This document shows positions 14,962 through 24,472 of a DNA stretch of 64,000 nt, one piece after another; position 1 is the first letter of the stretch, and each line of letters begins with the position of its first letter. Under the pieces are notes generated by a model. That model saw nothing but the letters and a program-made list of their open reading frames with translations. It made no database searches and was not told the origin of the DNA. This stretch comes from CAVVJA01 sp963779485 (GTDB lineage: Bacteria; Actinomycetota; Actinomycetes; Mycobacteriales; Jatrophihabitantaceae): positions 1 to 64,000 of the forward strand of contig CAVZYJ010000003.1 of NCBI GenBank assembly GCA_963779485.1, written 5' to 3'. The position numbers and the translations under genes were made by a program.

Positions 14962-16587
14962 CTAGAGTGCGATCTGCGCCAGGAGCTCCTTTAGCGCAGG
15001 TGTGTCCGCAGTCGTGCTCGCCGGATTGTCCATCCACATCGCTTTGAGGACCTCAACCTTTGTGCTGTGGGCTTCCTGTTTGGCGAGGTATGTCGGGTCG
15101 CCGGCAAAGCTGGTGGGTGCCCCGGGAAATGTCTGGCCATCGGCGAGCAGCGAGTTGATGTCCCCGGTTCCGTTCGCAGTGAGTAGCGAGATGAACTGCG
15201 CGTTCATTGTCGAGTCGGGAAGAAGAACTTCCGCGAAGGAAACGAGCACGGGTCGACCATCCACGTTGGTGGTGAGTAGCGATCGAGCGAGGTCACAGCC
15301 GGCTTTGCTGAGGTAGTCGGCCACCTGGCCAGTAGCATGCGCTGCGCAGCTTCCATCGTCGATGGGTCCGATCTGCAGTCGAAGTTGAGTCGGCGTTGTT
15401 GTGCCAGGCTGCGCGGCTGGGTTGGTGTCCGACGGGACCGACGCAGGTGGCGAGGACTGTGGCAGAGCAGTGCCTGTGTCCGGCGGACCTACGTCAGTTG
15501 GCGGCGCAACCTGTGTGGGTCCGCTGTCTGGCGCCGACCCTGCAGAGGTCGGCTTAGGCAGTATCAGGACGGCTGCTGCGATGACTATTGCCACACTGAC
15601 GGCGGTGAGCGCGGCCCAGAGGTTTCCTCGACGCTGGTAGTAGGGCCGGTATGGCGAGCGTGCCAGCTCGCCGGTTACGACGTCGGACGTGGCCGGATCG
15701 AGCCCCTCACGCCACCGAAGCGCTTCTGCGGGAAACTGGTGATCGAGATAGCACAGGATGTTGAGATATCGATCGGTCAGGTGCGGTTCGTTGCTGAACA
15801 GTGCGATCAGTCGTGGCAGTGCACGGCGGCGCACCTCGGTGGCTTGGTCAAGCAGGCCGCTCGTGTTGACCGCGGGTGACAGTTCCTTGCCCACGAGCAG
15901 GCGGTGCATCACCTCAACGCCCGCGCGAGGCGACTCACATAAGAAGAGACCGATGTTGTCGCCCGAGTACCAGGTCGCGCGAAAGTACGGGCTCAAGAGC
16001 AAGTTGAAGAGCTTTAGCTTGGTCAACGCCGATATGGCGAGAAGCACTGGTGTGAAACGCAGGTGCTTGGCCGCGAGATGGCCCAGAACACTGCCGACGA
16101 GGTAGATCGACTGAACGCGGCGATCCTCGTCATCGAGGTCAGCGACCAGGTCGCCTTTGATGACGACAATCTTGGTGCCGAAATAGCTGGCGTACGAGAT
16201 TGTCCCGTCGACCTCGTCGGCCACATAAAAGTCAACCCGGTCCGTAAAGGCCAGTCGGCGGCGTTGCTCGAAGATCACCTGGGCAAGTGCGGGCAGACTC
16301 CGGTCGGTCACGCGGACGCACCGGCCGAGCAAACGGGCGCGGTGAAGTTGAAGCCCAATCCATACGAACGCCCAGAGAACGATCACTGCAACCGCGGCGA
16401 AACCCACGACACTCCAACCGCCGACGCGTACCGCCACCACGAAGACCAAACCCGCAACCAGCGTCAACGTCGCCACGGCCATCCAGAACCGCGCGCGCTC
16501 ACCCGGGTGAACGAGTCGGCGCACATCCAGGACCTCAGTGCTTGGAGTCCGTACGTCAGAGCTTAGTGAAGTCGCGTCGGGAGACAT
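14962..16587 (-). CDS. Membrane protein with degenerate M48-peptidase-like domain
   Basis: 541 residues; ATG 16587 follows AGGAGGAG. Two membrane helices lie near residues 36-56 and 60-80, then a cytoplasmic domain (~90-335) with an M48-like layout (VADEVDGTISYASYFGTKIV, QSIYLVGSVLGHLAAKHLRF, ATWYSGDNIGLFLCESP). The HExxH zinc motif is not there: the equivalent stretch is LGHLAAKH. A third helix (~345-365) leads to a Pro/Thr/Ser-rich linker and a ~130-residue outer domain with paired Cys. A non-peptidase role such as stress-complex scaffold or inhibitor is possible. It is a single-gene unit. Confidence 0.6.
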   Translation of the reverse strand: MSPDATSLSSDVRTPSTEVLDVRRLVHPGERARFWMAVATLTLVAGLVFVVAVRVGGWSVVGFAAVAVIVLWAFVWIGLQLHRARLLGRCVRVTDRSLPALAQVIFEQRRRLAFTDRVDFYVADEVDGTISYASYFGTKIVVIKGDLVADLDDEDRRVQSIYLVGSVLGHLAAKHLRFTPVLLAISALTKLKLFNLLLSPYFRATWYSGDNIGLFLCESPRAGVEVMHRLLVGKELSPAVNTSGLLDQATEVRRRALPRLIALFSNEPHLTDRYLNILCYLDHQFPAEALRWREGLDPATSDVVTGELARSPYRPYYQRRGNLWAALTAVSVAIVIAAAVLILPKPTSAGSAPDSGPTQVAPPTDVGPPDTGTALPQSSPPASVPSDTNPAAQPGTTTPTQLRLQIGPIDDGSCAAHATGQVADYLSKAGCDLARSLLTTNVDGRPVLVSFAEVLLPDSTMNAQFISLLTANGTGDINSLLADGQTFPGAPTSFAGDPTYLAKQEAHSTKVEVLKAMWMDNPASTTADTPALKELLAQIAL

Positions 16588-16656
16588 GATCTCCTCCTGT
16601 CTCGCCAGTGGCCCGGTGCCGGCACACGCGCACGCGCTGCACTAAATAGGAGCGTC

Positions 16657-16911
16657 TTATCCCGCAGGCTGATACTGAGTCTGTCGGCGCATCCAACGCC
16701 CAGTTTGCCCGGATCGAACAAACCAGCGGGCGTTAGCCCCGCGGCTGCGGGCCAGGGTGCTTGAACACGGGTGGTTCACGCAGATCGAGCAGGGCGTCCT
16801 GCAAGACGAGTGGTCAGCCCAGCACTGCTCGACGTGGTCTTGCATGGGAAGGATCAGGCCGCTGGAATCCGCTAGCCGACCGGCATGCACGTCGCTCGCA
16901 GTGCATCTCAT
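16657..16911 (-). CDS. Small Cys-rich hypothetical protein
   Basis: 84 residues from ATG 16911. The centre reads QDHVEQCWADHSSCRTPCSI followed by CVNHPC, giving a C-x6-C-x3-C-x2-C-x4-C cluster with nearby His that could bind a metal. No family recognised. The upstream part of the open frame also has two Cys (LCFCFG), so an earlier start is possible. Coding status is uncertain. Confidence 0.4.
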   Translation of the reverse strand: MRCTASDVHAGRLADSSGLILPMQDHVEQCWADHSSCRTPCSICVNHPCSSTLARSRGANARWFVRSGQTGRWMRRQTQYQPAG

Positions 16912-17380
16912 ACCGAAGCAGAAGCAGAGACCGCCGGCCGCCTTGACCCGGTGACTTGTAAGTCTCTCCCTCATTCGGGAAGGCAGCGTCGGCCCTGGGC
17001 GCGCCCGATTCGCTCAGAGTGGCGGCGCGACCGGGAAGCGAATCGACGGCGTCACGTCATGAGTGTGACACCCAGCCGCGCAAGAGCGATCTCATACAGG
17101 GCGATTCGTTCAGCATTGCCGGATGCCACCGGGGAGCGACGGTTGTTGGCCAAGTTCTCTTGAGGTCTGTGATCTTTTACGCGGCAACACCAGCCTGAGC
17201 AGCGCGTCACTTATGCCGGGTGGTTAACATCGGCGGTACAGCGGTACTAAAGATCTGCCGCGTGCAAGTAGCCGTCCAGCTGGCAGCAACTTGCACCGGC
17301 CGGGACGCTCCACATTCGGCGCGACGACGATGCTGAGAGCGCTCGCGATCGCCGATTGTGCCGACCTCACGGTTGTGCCG
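16912..17380. other. Intergenic stretch, no gene seen
   Basis: Open frames here (for example 16885-17163) have no recognisable motifs and overlap the Cys-rich frame. Between 17160 and 17300 the sequence is stop-rich on both strands. Confidence 0.35.
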
Positions 17381-17735
17381 ATGTCTCAGCTCCTGGACAC
17401 CTACGAAGCCGAGCGGCGCCTCATCGGTCTGCACAACCTCGGGCGCGGCGCAGCCCGGCGGGCCCGCGGTCGACCAACGGAGCGCTGTCCTGGGATCTCG
17501 ACGGCCGACTGGCACACGCCTGGCTCGACCACAACGGAACGCGCGTGTCGACGATCGATCTAATAACCGACGGACTCACCCTGTTCACGGCCACAGACCA
17601 ACCGGAATCGTCAAGCGTCGCCGATATGACCGCATAGGGGCGCCCATGACAGCAATCGCTCTCGACGGCGACACGGCCGAAGCCTTGGACCTCTCACCAT
17701 CCGGCGCGGTCCTCGTCGGCCCGACGGTCACGAAG
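17381..17735 (+). pseudogene. C-terminal remnants of an FAD-dependent aromatic monooxygenase
   Basis: Three family pieces occur in order. LLDTYEAERRLIGLHNLG is the ribityl-contacting segment after the GD motif. SWDLDGRLAHAWLDHNGTRV and STIDLITDGLTLFTATD are the start of the thioredoxin-like tail. IALDGDTAEALDLSPSGAVL is the tail end. They lie in different frames and the sequence between the first two is deleted. The N-terminal FAD-binding GxGxxG region is absent. These enzymes hydroxylate phenolic substrates in cytoplasmic catabolism or antibiotic tailoring. Confidence 0.6.
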
Positions 17736-18135
17736 ATGCCCGCTGGCCGGCCACAACCAACCGCCCCAGCCAGGCCCAGCCTGGCCCGGCCGCCATGCCT
17801 GATCGGAGAACCCACTAGAGCCAGTAAGGCCGACCGTACCGAGGGCCCAACCCGTTCAGCCAGAACTCGCATAATCGATCTGGACACACCGCGATCTCCA
17901 CGCCCGCATCAATCGTGCCTTCGTCGAGGTCCGTCCAGACGAGGTGGCAGCATTCGCTCGGATACGACAACCGCTGTCACACCTCCTCCACGAATGAGCG
18001 AAACGGCGCGTCCCGTATGACCCATCAAGTCGTCGTTGCGTTCAGTGTGGAACGGTCTCCGATGTCCCGATTGTCCGTCCGGGCGCAAACCACATCCGGC
18101 GCGCGTAGTCTGCAGGGTGTTTCGGGGGGACAGTC
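17736..18135. other. Intergenic stretch, no gene seen
   Basis: Proline- and arginine-rich open frames with no family pattern. A YdcF gene starts at its right edge with the GGGGGGAC sequence just upstream as a possible ribosome site. Confidence 0.35.
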
Positions 18136-18750
18136 ATGGTAGAGGCGGTTAATGCCGGCGCGCCGCACGACGATGAAAGTGCGCCGGAAGCGGTTCAGTC
18201 CGACGCGGTCCGGGATACCAGGCGCCGGCGACGTCAGCGTCGCATCGGGATCGGATTGATCGTCTTGCTCGTGCTGCTCGCGGCCATTACCGCCCGGGTG
18301 TTCGTCTGGCCCGATCTCCCGCCGTTGCCTACACACGCTGACGCGATCGTCGAACTGGCCGGCGCAAGTGACGAAGGCCGCGACGCGCTCACGCTGAAGC
18401 TCGCGAGGGAGCACCGTGCGCCTTACATGGCCGAATCTACCGCCGGTACCGGTAACTGGTGCTGGACCCGGCTCCCCGGCGTGCGAACCCAATGCTTCCG
18501 TCCGGATCCCGCCACCACACAGGGAGAAGCACGGTGGATCGGCGAACAGGCCAAGGAACACAACTGGAAATCGGTCATCCTCGTGACCACGCCGGATCAG
18601 GCGTATCGCGCCCAACTGCGCGTGGGCCGATGTTTCCCTGGCAAGGTGTACGTGGCGACGTCGGATCTGCCCTGGACAAGTTGGTTCAAGCAAATCCCGT
18701 ACCAGTGGATTGCGACGGTGAAGGCGCTGACTTGGCAGCGGTCCTGCTGA
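18136..18750 (+). CDS. YdcF/DUF218 family membrane-anchored protein
   Basis: 204 residues. A basic N-terminal tail (DTRRRRRQRR) precedes one membrane helix (~37-55, IGIGLIVLLVLLAAITARVF); the remainder should lie outside. The DUF218 pattern is clear: HADAIVELAGASDEGRDALT, PATTQGEARWIGEQAKEHNW and SVILVTTPDQAYRAQLRVGR. Related proteins (SanA, ElyC, YdcF) affect cell-envelope metabolism; their reaction is unsettled. Two Cys pairs (NWCWTR.., TQCF, RCF) could form external disulfides. It stands alone. Confidence 0.82.
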   Translation: MVEAVNAGAPHDDESAPEAVQSDAVRDTRRRRRQRRIGIGLIVLLVLLAAITARVFVWPDLPPLPTHADAIVELAGASDEGRDALTLKLAREHRAPYMAESTAGTGNWCWTRLPGVRTQCFRPDPATTQGEARWIGEQAKEHNWKSVILVTTPDQAYRAQLRVGRCFPGKVYVATSDLPWTSWFKQIPYQWIATVKALTWQRSC

Positions 18751-19162
18751 CCTGATCAGCTAGTATCACGCAGCCCCTCGGGCACGCCAATATCGCCAAT
18801 AGCAACTCGCGCAATTCCGCAGAGAATAGCGTCTCAGCGGCGCAATCGGGCCCTCATCGTAGTTAAGGACGCGGGCAGAGCCCCGTCACCGCAGGAAGTC
18901 GAGCACTTCAGGCTGCCTCCTGTCCGGTCAACCATTTCCGTTAACTGTCATCCAAACGGTCGGGAGAGCGCATACGGCTCCACATGCGCACAGCCGCACT
19001 TCAGCACCGCGCACGCATAGCGACGGATCGCGCGCTGTACTCTCGCACGTGCGGTGAGAGGGACGCTGGGTAGATCGCGATGCGATTGTTCGTACCAGCG
19101 TGGCGACCTGCACGAGGGAAATCTAGACTCAGCCGGGTCATCTGGCCGTTCGGAGGTGCCCT
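18751..19162. other. Intergenic stretch, no gene seen
   Basis: Neither strand gives a frame with recognisable family features. It probably includes the lost 5' part and promoter of the MpaB-type pseudogene that follows. Confidence 0.35.
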
Positions 19163-19926
19163 GTGGGTATGGTGCCAGTTCGGGATCGACGTGGTCGGCG
19201 GTACGCGCGGCGCGATGCATTGTCCCGGCGTGACCCAGACGTCGACTACCACGAGATCTATCGGCAGCTGGCGACGCTGGAGATTCCGTGGGACATCTGC
19301 CAGGCGTTGAGCTTCGCGCTATTCCGGATCTATGCCGTGCCGAGTATCGGGGAACTGCTGCACCGCAGCGGGGAGTTCACCGCTCGGGTGCAGAAGCGTT
19401 ACGACGACACGGTTCTCATCCTCGACGCGGTGCTTAAGCGCGGATTCGATCACCCCACTGGCCGGCCGCGATCCGCCGGATGAACCAGATGCACGGCTCG
19501 TACCCGATCAGCAACAACGACCTGCGCTACGTGCTCGCCGCGTTCGTCGTCGTCCCGGTGCGCTGGCTACGGGACTACGGCTGGCGGCACCTCACCGATG
19601 TCGACCTGCGCGCGAGCGTCGCCTTCCCGGAGCAACGGATGCTGCCTAGCCCGTGGGTCCGCCGTGGTGCCCAGGCGCTGATCGATCCGCGCCTGATCGA
19701 CGCTCTGGGCTACCCGCCACCGAATCGTCGGCTGGTCGCGGGCGTGCACCGTGCCCTGCGGGCGCGTGCGGCATTCGTACGGCGGTTGCCGCCGCGCCGC
19801 CGGCCCGCCTATGCCAGTCGGCGCCCCGACATCCGCAGCTACCGGCCGGGGTATGACGTCGCGGCAATCGGTACCTTTCCGCCGGCCGGAACACACTCAC
19901 GACATCGGCCACCTGAGTTCCCCTGA
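19163..19926 (+). pseudogene. MpaB-type oxygenase (DUF2236-like), frameshifted with internal deletion
   Basis: The first part gives YHEIYRQLATLEIPWDICQA and VPSIGELLHRSGEFTARVQK, then breaks near 19461-19470. Adding one base in CCGGCC restores IRRMNQMHGSYPISNNDLRY. The second frame continues AFVVVPVRWLRDYGWRHLTD. It then jumps to LPSPWVRRGAQALIDPRLID, so about 60-100 residues of the middle of the family are absent. The end is RRPDIRSYRPGYDVAAIGTF. Family members are heme oxygenases such as latex-clearing proteins. The deletion makes decay more likely than base-call error. Confidence 0.72.
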
Positions 19927-20303
19927 CGCCGGACCCAGCCACGCGACACGTGACCACGTCCGAACACAACGAGCGTTGAGACTGCCGCGATTCGAGCTCA
20001 CTCCGAGGGGCCCTGATGCAGGCCGCCACCGGCTGGGCGCCTGGGTCGGGTCTCGGGCTCGCCGCCAACTGGAGATGCAATCGAGCCAGCCCCCGGGCTG
20101 AGGCCGATCCGGCAACACACCGGCCCCGTGAGCGCGCACTCTCGCGAGCGAGGATATGAAGACCGCTCTGCCCGAATCAAAGGAAGCCGTTCACGCACCA
20201 ACGCAAACCAACCGATGCGCGTTAGTTGGCTTGGTGTCTTGACGGTAGTGGGTGGCGGTGCTAGTCCCGGATCCGGACAGCTACCGCGATGGGAGGAGCG
20301 GCC
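19927..20303. other. Intergenic stretch upstream of the methyltransferase
   Basis: No gene is supportable. ACCAAC and GTTGG around 20205-20230 can form a small hairpin. The region probably carries the methyltransferase promoter, with GGGAGGAG immediately before GTG 20304. Confidence 0.35.
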
Positions 20304-21436
20304 GTGAGTGATGCGTCGAGGATGACTGTGACCGCTGGCCCGGGCGAGCCTGCCGACGCCGATGCCTGTTTCGCGCGCCTCGTGACCGTGCTGAACAGCG
20401 GCATGCTGGCGCTGATGATCAGCGTGGGCGAACGGGTCGGATTGTTCGACACCATGCGGTCGTTGCCCGCCGCCACCTCCGCCCAGGTGGCGACCGCGGC
20501 GGGACTTGATGAACGCTACGTCCGCGAGTGGTTGGCGGCCCTGACCGCGGGCGGCATCGTCATACACGACCCGGCCGCGGGAACCTTCGAACTGCCTCCC
20601 GCCTACGGCGAGGCATTGTCACGAGGGCTTGGTCGACCTGAGTCCATCGCCGGAATGTGTCAGCATGTCGCCATGCTGGGCAAGGTCGAGGACCGTATTA
20701 CGGAGCACTTCCGTCAGGGCGGAGGGGTGCCGTACGACACCTACGAACAGCTCTGGGGCACAGCGGAGTCCTACGACCTGGACGCCGTGGACCCGATGGC
20801 GGTCGATCACGTGCTATCACTACTTCCGGGGATCGGGGAGCGGCTCGGCGCGGGTATCGACGTCGCCGACGTCGGATGTGGGGGGGTGCCCAGCTCAATC
20901 TCCTCGCCCGGCGGTATCCGGCCAGCCGGTTCGTCGGCTTCGAACTTGCCGAAGCGTCCGCGCTGCGAACCGCGCGACTGGTGGCCGAGCGTCACCGGCT
21001 GCGCAATGTGCGATTTCAGCAGAACGACGCAACCACTCTCGATGGAGCAGAGAAGTTCGACCTGATCCTTACCTTCGACGCCATCCACGACCAAGTCCGG
21101 CCAGACCTGGCCCTGCGGGCCATCGCCCGCTCGCTCAAACCGGGGGGCGTCTACGTCGGCGTGGATATCTCCGGATCGAGCACGCTCGCTGACAACCTCG
21201 ACGACCCGCTCAACGTGTTCAAGTACGCGTGGTCAGTGATGTACTGCATGACCGTGTCTCTCGCCTACGGCGGGATGGGCCTCGGCACCATGTGGGGCGA
21301 GGAACGGGCGCGAGCGATGATGACCGAGGCCGGCTTCACCAACGTACGCACCGTGCACCTGCCAGGCGATCTGATCAACTGTTATCACCTGGGTTCAGTG
21401 GACTCCGGCTCGACCGCAACGCTGAACCCGAACTAG
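20304..21436 (+). pseudogene. SAM-dependent methyltransferase with HTH-like N-terminus, frameshift in a G run
   Basis: GTG 20304 follows GGGAGGAG. The N-terminal ~100 residues form a winged-helix dimerisation domain (LMISVGERVGLFDTMRSLPA, VATAAGLDERYVREWLAALT). The SAM-binding motif GIDVADVGCGG breaks in a seven-G run at 20880-20886; adding one G continues into AQLNLLARRYPASRFVGFEL, then FDLILTFDAIHDQVRPDLAL, SLKPGGVYVGVDISGSS and a normal C-terminus. It matches the ~350-residue class I methyltransferases of mycobacteria (Rv2258c-like). Only one base is wrong, so the gene may be intact in the living cell. Confidence 0.78.
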
Positions 21437-21530
21437 TCCATCGGAGACGGACCCCGACTTGGCCTGACCCCGGCTGGTTGATCCAGGTCGAGTGAGAGTC
21501 TTGCCGCCCAGTGGATGGGCAGGAAGGCTC

Positions 21531-21554
21531 GATGACGATGACGATGACGATGAC
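21531..21554. repeat. Four tandem GATGAC hexamers
   Basis: Perfect 6-bp tandem repeat. On the minus strand it encodes an alternating Val-Ile run (VVIVIVIVIE) directly after KRRQIL, where the hypothetical gene at 21555-21887 loses its family-like pattern. Hexamer slippage would not shift frame. Confidence 0.7.
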
Positions 21555-21887
21555 GACAAGGATCTGGCGACGCTTGGCAGCGCTACCGGCGCGGATGAGT
21601 GCCTCCGCTATGGCGGCCCGGGGCACGCCGTAGAGCGCGATGCTGTCGGCCATGACGACCTTCTCTACGTGCTCGAACTCAAGGTCTTCGGTCCCGCGGA
21701 GGTTCGGCGGATAGAAGCTCTCCTTCATCCGTTCAATCGTCGGCCCGAGTGTCTTGAGCCACGAGGACTGTTGCGCGGTGAACTGGTGCGCGATCTTGGC
21801 AACGGACTCGCCGATGCCAAAGCCGATGGTCCTTGTCAGATTCGCACCCAAGTTGGCGAATCCTCGGGGCCGACGCATGGCGGCCAA
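21555..21887 (-). pseudogene. C-terminal part of a conserved actinobacterial hypothetical
   Basis: The minus frame reads KIAHQFTAQQSSWLKTLGPT, FYPPNLRGTEDLEFEHVEKV, VMADSIALYGVPRAAIAEAL and IRAGSAAKRRQIL. The FYPPNLR...VEKVVM.D.I.LYGVPR pattern is one I associate with conserved hypotheticals of several hundred residues. Upstream, the N-terminus cannot be followed in any frame past ~21890, and the C-terminus runs into the GATGAC repeat. Function unknown. Confidence 0.4.
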
Positions 21888-22055
21888 GTCCTTTGGAGGA
21901 GGCCCGCGACGCTGCAGATCGCTGGTTCAATGACCTTTGATCGGACGCGAAGCGCTTGTGCGGCCAAGCCTGACGCACTCCGGCGTCGGCGTCCAATAAG
22001 TTGAGCCAGGCGAACCCCCAGGCTCACGAAGTCCGACGGAAGACGAGGGACGCGG

Positions 22056-22412
22056 ATGGCTTCGATCTTCTCTCCGTTCGACACATACATGATCGGCTAC
22101 ACCGCTCGCGGCCAGGGCACTCAAATCGCCGCCGCATACATCAGCTGCTTCCAGCAGGGCACGGAGGTGGCGCAGATCCAGTTCCTGCCGGAGAGCCTCC
22201 CGTTCAACACTGGAGGAGGTCTCGCTTCGGGTGGCGAGGTGGTTCTCTACTACGAGCCTCAGCAGTTCCAAGACGTTCTAGCGATCCTGCAGCGCGAGGG
22301 GCCGCTTGCAGTGTGGTTTGACGATGTTGAAAAGTGCGGGTACATCCTGACCACCAGCGCCGAACCAGTCGGCGAGCTGGAGGGTCCGGTTCAGCTGCTG
22401 GTACCCAAGTGA
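22056..22412 (+). CDS. Hypothetical 118-aa protein
   Basis: Begins MASIFSPFDTYMIGYTARGQ and continues GTQIAAAYISCFQQGTEVAQ, then ends EPVGELEGPVQLLVPK. Beta-rich and uncharged in its core, with an acidic middle (WFDDVEKCGY). It resembles unnamed small proteins of bacterial genomes whose members begin SPFxTYxIxYTxRGxG; no function is known. Codon use matches a real high-GC gene. It stands alone. Confidence 0.65.
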   Translation: MASIFSPFDTYMIGYTARGQGTQIAAAYISCFQQGTEVAQIQFLPESLPFNTGGGLASGGEVVLYYEPQQFQDVLAILQREGPLAVWFDDVEKCGYILTTSAEPVGELEGPVQLLVPK

Positions 22413-22710
22413 CCGATTCGCCGGTCGCTCTAGGTTGACGCCGATTCGAACAAGTGTTCTAGTCATCTATGCGCACGATCCGGTGTCGCAGGTGCGGGAA
22501 CGTTCCACACCTTGGAAGGCTGCCGGGTCGTAGTCGGCAGGCTTGCGTCCGTGGGCGACGAGCTCGTCTCCGATGTACCACTTGGCATCGAGTGTGATGC
22601 GTCCCAGTAGACCGGCACGCGAAGCTCACCGGCCTCTCGTAGGAGACGGCGACGATGATCTCCTCGTCGATTGCGTCCAGCTGCGTCGATCCCGTGACAG
22701 GCTGGACCCC

Positions 22711-23579
22711 ATGCAGATCGGTGTCGTCTACCCGCAGATCGAGCTTCGAGGCGATCCGACCGCTGTTCGGCGGATTGGCAGAGCAGTCGAGGACCTGGGC
22801 TTTGACCACCTCCTCGCGTACGACCATGTGCTCGGTGCCGTTCACGCCGATCGGACACCTCAGCTGACGGGTCCCTACACCGAGCACGACCCGTTCCACG
22901 ACCCGTTCGTGATGTTCGCCTATCTGGCCGGCATCACCGAGCGAATCCGTTTCGCCACCGGGATCCTTATCCTTCCGCAGCGCCAGACAGCGCTCGTGGC
23001 ACGGCAGGCGGCCGATGTTGATCTCCTGTCCGGCGGTCGGCTGCGCCTCGGTGTAGGGGTCGGCTGGAACCACGTCGAGTACGAGGCCCTCGGGCAGGAC
23101 TTCCGTACCCGCGGCGCCCGGCAAGAGGAGCAGATCGAGCTGCTTCGCCGGTTGTTCACCGAACCTGTTGTCGACTTCTCTGGCCGCTTCGACCGGGTTG
23201 ACAGAGCCGCTCTCGTGCCGAAGCCAACGCGGCCCATCCCGATCTGGCTTGGTGGATCTGGCGAGGTGGCGTTCGACCGGGCCGCCCGGCTCGCGGACGG
23301 CTTCATCTTCTTCGGCGGCGGCATCGACCACAACCGTCGACAGCTGGAAACGGCTGCGTGATCGCGTGCGCGGTCTCGGCAGGTCGGTCGAAGACTTCGG
23401 CGCGGACTATGTGGTGCTTCCTCCGGGCGGACGTCGGCGACGTCGCAACGGAGATCGATGCCTGGCGCGAGGCAGGTGGTACCCATGTCTCGGTGGTCAC
23501 GATGGGCCTCGGCCTGGACTCCGTCGACGGCCACATCGACTACCTCGCCTCGGTCGCAGACGCGCTCAGCTTGTCGTGA
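22711..23579 (+). pseudogene. LLM-class F420-dependent oxidoreductase, two frameshifts
   Basis: ATG 22711 gives MQIGVVYPQIELRGDPTAVR, AYDHVLGAVHADRTPQLTGP, DPFVMFAYLAGITERIRFAT and GGRLRLGVGVGWNHVEYEAL, the luciferase-like monooxygenase barrel (PF00296). The frame fails near 23335-23350; a second frame carries WKRLRDRVRGLGRSVEDFGA and VVLPPGG, and a third carries VATEIDAWREAGGTHVSVVT. Two small indels near the C-terminus are needed. The flavin/F420-binding N-terminal half is complete. It is preceded by ~300 bp (22413-22710) without a gene. Confidence 0.72.
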
Positions 23580-23802
23580 CCGGCGCCGGACCCGGCGTCA
23601 ACGCGGCGCTCGTCCGACGCTGACGCTTTACTGGGCTAGCCACGTAAACTTTCACGGTTGGGCCTGGTGGTGCTCGAGCTGGTGTGCGTCCGCTTGCTGG
23701 TCTCGTTGCTCGCGTGGGCCGACACGGCGATGGTTAGCGTTGTGAGCAGCCTCGGGGCGATGGCCCGACCCGGGACGTAGCTCGGTCGAAGTGGCAATGC
23801 AA
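23580..23802. other. Convergent intergenic region
   Basis: Lies between the plus-strand LLM pseudogene and the minus-strand NAD(P)-binding gene. No gene or clear hairpin seen. Confidence 0.35.
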
Positions 23803-24438
23803 TCAGGCCCCCACGACGAGGGACCGCGCCTCAGCGGAGCCGACCACAAGATCGTGAAGATCGCCGCCCACCTCGAGTCGGCTCGACTGTTCGACCCCGC
23901 CGATCCTCATCGGCTCAAAGCCCGCCGTTAGGATCAAGTGCTCGACTTCGTCGCTCCCATGCTCGTCCTCGGACACGTAGAACAGTGCCGCGGGCTCGGG
24001 CGACCGGTGGCTCGAGGACTCGAACAGATCGGCCGACATGGTGCCGAACGCAATGGCAAAGCGTGTCCCGATCGGCAACCACCCAGCAACAACTTGGCCC
24101 GATGACTGCCCTTCCGGTAGGAGTCGCACGACCTTGCCTTGTGCGTCGAGTCCGACCGGATTGCTCGGAACGACCAGAGACGTGTCTCCCAGCGCGTCGG
24201 CGATCTCGTCGATGACGCCTTTCAACACGGAAAACCGCAGCGCGAGGACGACGGCATCGGCTCCTTGCAGAGCGCTCCGGTTGTCGAGCGCGACGACCGC
24301 CGCTCCGCCGATTGACGCGGCCAGCTTTCGCGCCGACTCCTTGCCGGGGCTCGAGAGCTGGAGGGTCTCGCCACCGGCAGCAAGCTGACGCGCGATGGCC
24401 GATCCGATGCCTCCGGTGCCGATGATCGCCGTGGTCAT
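23803..24438 (-). CDS. NAD(P)-binding oxidoreductase of the F420-NADP reductase type
   Basis: 211 residues beginning MTTAIIGTGGIGSAIARQLA, with the GxGxxG loop at residues 7-12, then LQLSSPGKESARKLA and SLVVPSNPVGLD. It is the PF03807 fold used by F420H2:NADP oxidoreductases; whether it binds F420 cannot be told. Last gene of a minus-strand operon: it follows the double VOC gene by 34 bp. Length and motif spacing look normal. Confidence 0.8.
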   Translation of the reverse strand: MTTAIIGTGGIGSAIARQLAAGGETLQLSSPGKESARKLAASIGGAAVVALDNRSALQGADAVVLALRFSVLKGVIDEIADALGDTSLVVPSNPVGLDAQGKVVRLLPEGQSSGQVVAGWLPIGTRFAIAFGTMSADLFESSSHRSPEPAALFYVSEDEHGSDEVEHLILTAGFEPMRIGGVEQSSRLEVGGDLHDLVVGSAEARSLVVGA

Positions 24439-24472
24439 GTCGGAGACCTCCGCCCCGTCAGGAAGCCGACTC

